A model generated the notes under the pieces. The model worked only from the letters and a program-made list of their open reading frames with translations. It was not told where the DNA came from and searched no databases. From assembly GCA_004555855.1 (NCBI GenBank), contig SFJQ01000038.1, positions 1-14,293 on the forward strand: 14,293 nucleotides of DNA, in the 5' to 3' direction. The position numbers and the translations under genes are program-made. Positions 13,070 through 14,293 of this stretch are shown piece after piece. Every line of letters starts with the position of its first letter. Within the stretch, counting starts at the first letter, position 1. The stretch is from [Eubacterium] saphenum (GTDB taxonomy: Bacteria; Bacillota; Clostridia; Oscillospirales; Ruminococcaceae).

Positions 13070-13091
13070 TTGGTCTTTATTTGGTCTTTAT
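13070..13091 (+). repeat. Perfect tandem 11-bp repeat near the integrase 3' end
   Basis: TTGGTCTTTAT occurs twice head to tail (13070-13080 and 13081-13091) between rpsI and the recombinase gene. Short direct repeats beside a tyrosine recombinase gene are typical of arm-type integrase binding sites. This role is inferred. Confidence 0.7.
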
Positions 13092-13125
13092 ATCCTCTCC
13101 GAGTACATCGGGGAGGATATTTTGT
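13090..13125 (+). terminator. Strong hairpin with short T-tract
   Basis: ATATCCTCTCCG (13090-13101) pairs over 12 bp, with one T-G wobble, with CGGGGAGGATAT (13109-13120) around AGTACAT, and TTTGTT follows. It could end rpsI transcription in place of the T-less hairpin upstream, or belong to the attachment region. Confidence 0.65.
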
Positions 13126-13147
13126 TAGACGAGCGTTAGCTCGTCTA
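13126..13147. other. 9-bp hairpin over the integrase stop codon
   Basis: TAGACGAGC (13126-13134) pairs with GCTCGTCTA (13139-13147) around the four-base loop GTTA. The right arm includes the recombinase TAG. No T-run follows on either strand, so it is either a weak terminator of int or part of the recombination site. Confidence 0.6.
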
Positions 13148-14281
13148 GGCTAATTTCAGCGATACAAGGTCTGCAACCTTTGCTTTGGTGCTTTTGAGAA
13201 CGTCGGCATAGATATTCGCCGTTACGCCTATATCGCAATGTCCTAAATGCTCCGATACGATTTTCAGGTCAACGCCGCTGTTCAGAAGTAAGGTTGCGTT
13301 GCAATGACGGAGTTGGTGCAAGGTCAAAAATTCAAACTCTGTGCCTCTCAAAAAGCGCTTGAACGATGTTCGCAGCGCCGACCTGTCACGGTAGTTTCCG
13401 TTAGCGGAGGTGAACACCATTTCGGGGTGAGCAAAGCTATCGCCGAGCGCTTCCGCAAGCTGTTCCTGATATGCTTTCTGCTCACGGAAAATATCCGCAA
13501 GCGCCTTGCTCATTCCGATTGTTCTGATACTGCTTTCGGTTTTGGGAGTTGTGAGCCAGTGTTTACCACCGACATCCGCAAGGTTGTGGTTTACCGAGAT
13601 TGTCATTCCATCAAAGTCGATATCCTCCCACGAAAGAGCGAGCATTTCACCGCACCGCAGACCCGTGTAAAGCAGCACCTTAATCATTCGCTTAACATCA
13701 AGGTCGCAGCTCTTTGTTTCAAGAAGTTCCATAAATCGCTTTGTCTGTTCTTCGTCAAGGACAGGCTTTTTCTTTTTGCTCTTGTTCTTCGGAAGAATGA
13801 CATTCCTGCACGGCGTATCTCTGATGAAGCCCTGTTCAACGCCCCTGTGAAAAATGCTCTGTACGACAACATAAATCTTCCGCACCGTTTCGGGCTTAAC
13901 TTTCAGGGACTGCACAAACTGCGTCAGCCTCGGAGTGTTTATATCCTTGACCTTCACATTCCCGAACACAGGCGCAATATGGTTTTTGTATGCGCTTTTG
14001 TAGTTGTAGAGCGTTCCCTCTTTAAGCTCAACGGGGGCGTAGTTTTCAAAGTACCATTCCGCAAGCTCCGAGAAGCGCATATTTTCGTTGAGCTGCGCGT
14101 AGCCCTTGCAATGCCGCTCAAACTCGAAAGCGTATTCGTTCGCCAGCTTTTCGGCTTTCTTGGGCGTTACTCCCGTCGGGGGAGTGAACGTGGTTGACTT
14201 TACAATCTGTTTGCCGTTGGCGTCATAGCCCAATGACACCTTAATTCTGAAGGTTTCCCCTCGTTTGGTAATGGCAGCCAT
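13145..14281 (-). CDS. Tyrosine recombinase / integrase of an integrative element
   Basis: 378 residues, full length for ICE and phage integrases. The N-terminus (1-55, KRGETFRIKVSLGYDANGKQ) looks like an arm-type DNA-binding domain. A SAM-like core-binding domain follows (about 65-165), containing FSELAEWYFENYAPVELKEGTL. The catalytic domain is complete: Arg209 in LLYTGLRCGE, Lys247 in TTPKTESS, His322 and Arg325 in LHQLRH, His348 in EHLGH and the nucleophile Tyr358 in ANIYADV. It should cut and rejoin DNA at attachment sites through a 3'-phosphotyrosine. The ATG at 14281 is 13 bases from the window end, so its promoter, ribosome binding site and any excisionase gene cannot be seen. It converges on rpsI. 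Family relatives include Tn916-type and phage integrases of Bacillota; the exact group is not decided. Confidence 0.92.
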   Translation of the reverse strand: MAAITKRGETFRIKVSLGYDANGKQIVKSTTFTPPTGVTPKKAEKLANEYAFEFERHCKGYAQLNENMRFSELAEWYFENYAPVELKEGTLYNYKSAYKNHIAPVFGNVKVKDINTPRLTQFVQSLKVKPETVRKIYVVVQSIFHRGVEQGFIRDTPCRNVILPKNKSKKKKPVLDEEQTKRFMELLETKSCDLDVKRMIKVLLYTGLRCGEMLALSWEDIDFDGMTISVNHNLADVGGKHWLTTPKTESSIRTIGMSKALADIFREQKAYQEQLAEALGDSFAHPEMVFTSANGNYRDRSALRTSFKRFLRGTEFEFLTLHQLRHCNATLLLNSGVDLKIVSEHLGHCDIGVTANIYADVLKSTKAKVADLVSLKLA

Positions 14282-14293
14282 AATAATATTCTC

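Larger units (their letters stand above)
13015..14293. mobile_element. Putative end of an integrative element inserted downstream of rpsI
   Basis: A site-specific tyrosine recombinase gene points its 3' end at the end of rpsI, with an 11-bp tandem repeat and three hairpins packed between them. This is the usual layout for one end of an integrative conjugative element or prophage, with int next to the attachment site. The exact junction is not visible, and the other end and cargo would lie beyond 14293. A lone integrase remnant is the alternative. Confidence 0.5.

Noticed and set aside
13304..14197. 297-codon + strand open frame opposite the integrase
   Set aside because: The - strand frame carries the full Arg-Lys-His-Arg-His-Tyr catalytic set; this frame has no ribosome binding site or family pattern.

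Overview
The window reads as chromosomal DNA of an anaerobic low-to-medium-GC Bacillota, most likely a Clostridia member of the Oscillospiraceae/Ruminococcaceae type. This is an inference. It rests on a two-gene SmsCB-type Fe-S assembly locus, PP2C, VWA and SseB proteins in one operon, a short Cys-rich protein typical of gut Clostridia, AGGAGG-type ribosome binding sites, and six sigma-A promoters with TTGACA-like and TATAAT-like boxes all spaced 17 bp apart. No rRNA, tRNA or CRISPR array was seen.

Layout. (1) 1-1369, + strand: two tandem DUF4097-like beta-repeat proteins, the first cut by the window edge, ending at a bidirectional terminator. (2) 1542-4878, - strand: smsB/sufB-like and smsC/sufC-like genes with their own consensus promoter, preceded by an alpha/beta hydrolase and trmB, which overlap by one base. 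(3) 5020-5709, + strand: a five-helix membrane protein, possibly SpoIIM-like, converging through a second bidirectional terminator on a 71-residue Cys-rich protein (5778-5993, -). (4) 6124-8503, - strand: a VWA protein, a PP2C phosphatase and an SseB-domain protein under one promoter. They resemble part of a TerY-P type signalling module, but no kinase is present. (5) 8730-11811, - strand: a compact metal-efflux operon of ArsR/SmtB repressor, class I methyltransferase, free-standing HMA metallochaperone and Zn/Cd/Pb P1B-type ATPase. It has a consensus promoter and a clear inverted-repeat operator between the predicted transcription start and the repressor gene. (6) 12175-13014, + strand: rplM-rpsI ribosomal protein operon with a strong promoter, phased A-tracts upstream and a leader hairpin. 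(7) 13015-14293: immediately after rpsI, a set of hairpins, an 11-bp perfect tandem repeat and a convergent tyrosine recombinase gene. This looks like the end of an integrative element inserted at the 3' side of rpsI and continuing past the right edge.

How the genes work together. The metal operon is self-contained: the sensor carries both a Cys-x-Cys site and a complete SmtB-type alpha-5 zinc site, and the chaperone and pump are the two halves of what is often one polypeptide. SmsC and SmsB form the ATPase and scaffold of Fe-S assembly. VWA, PP2C and SseB are probably co-transcribed and may act in Ser/Thr phosphorylation signalling. The most interesting places are the kinase-less VWA-PP2C-SseB operon, the methyltransferase inside the metal-efflux operon, and the rpsI/integrase junction.
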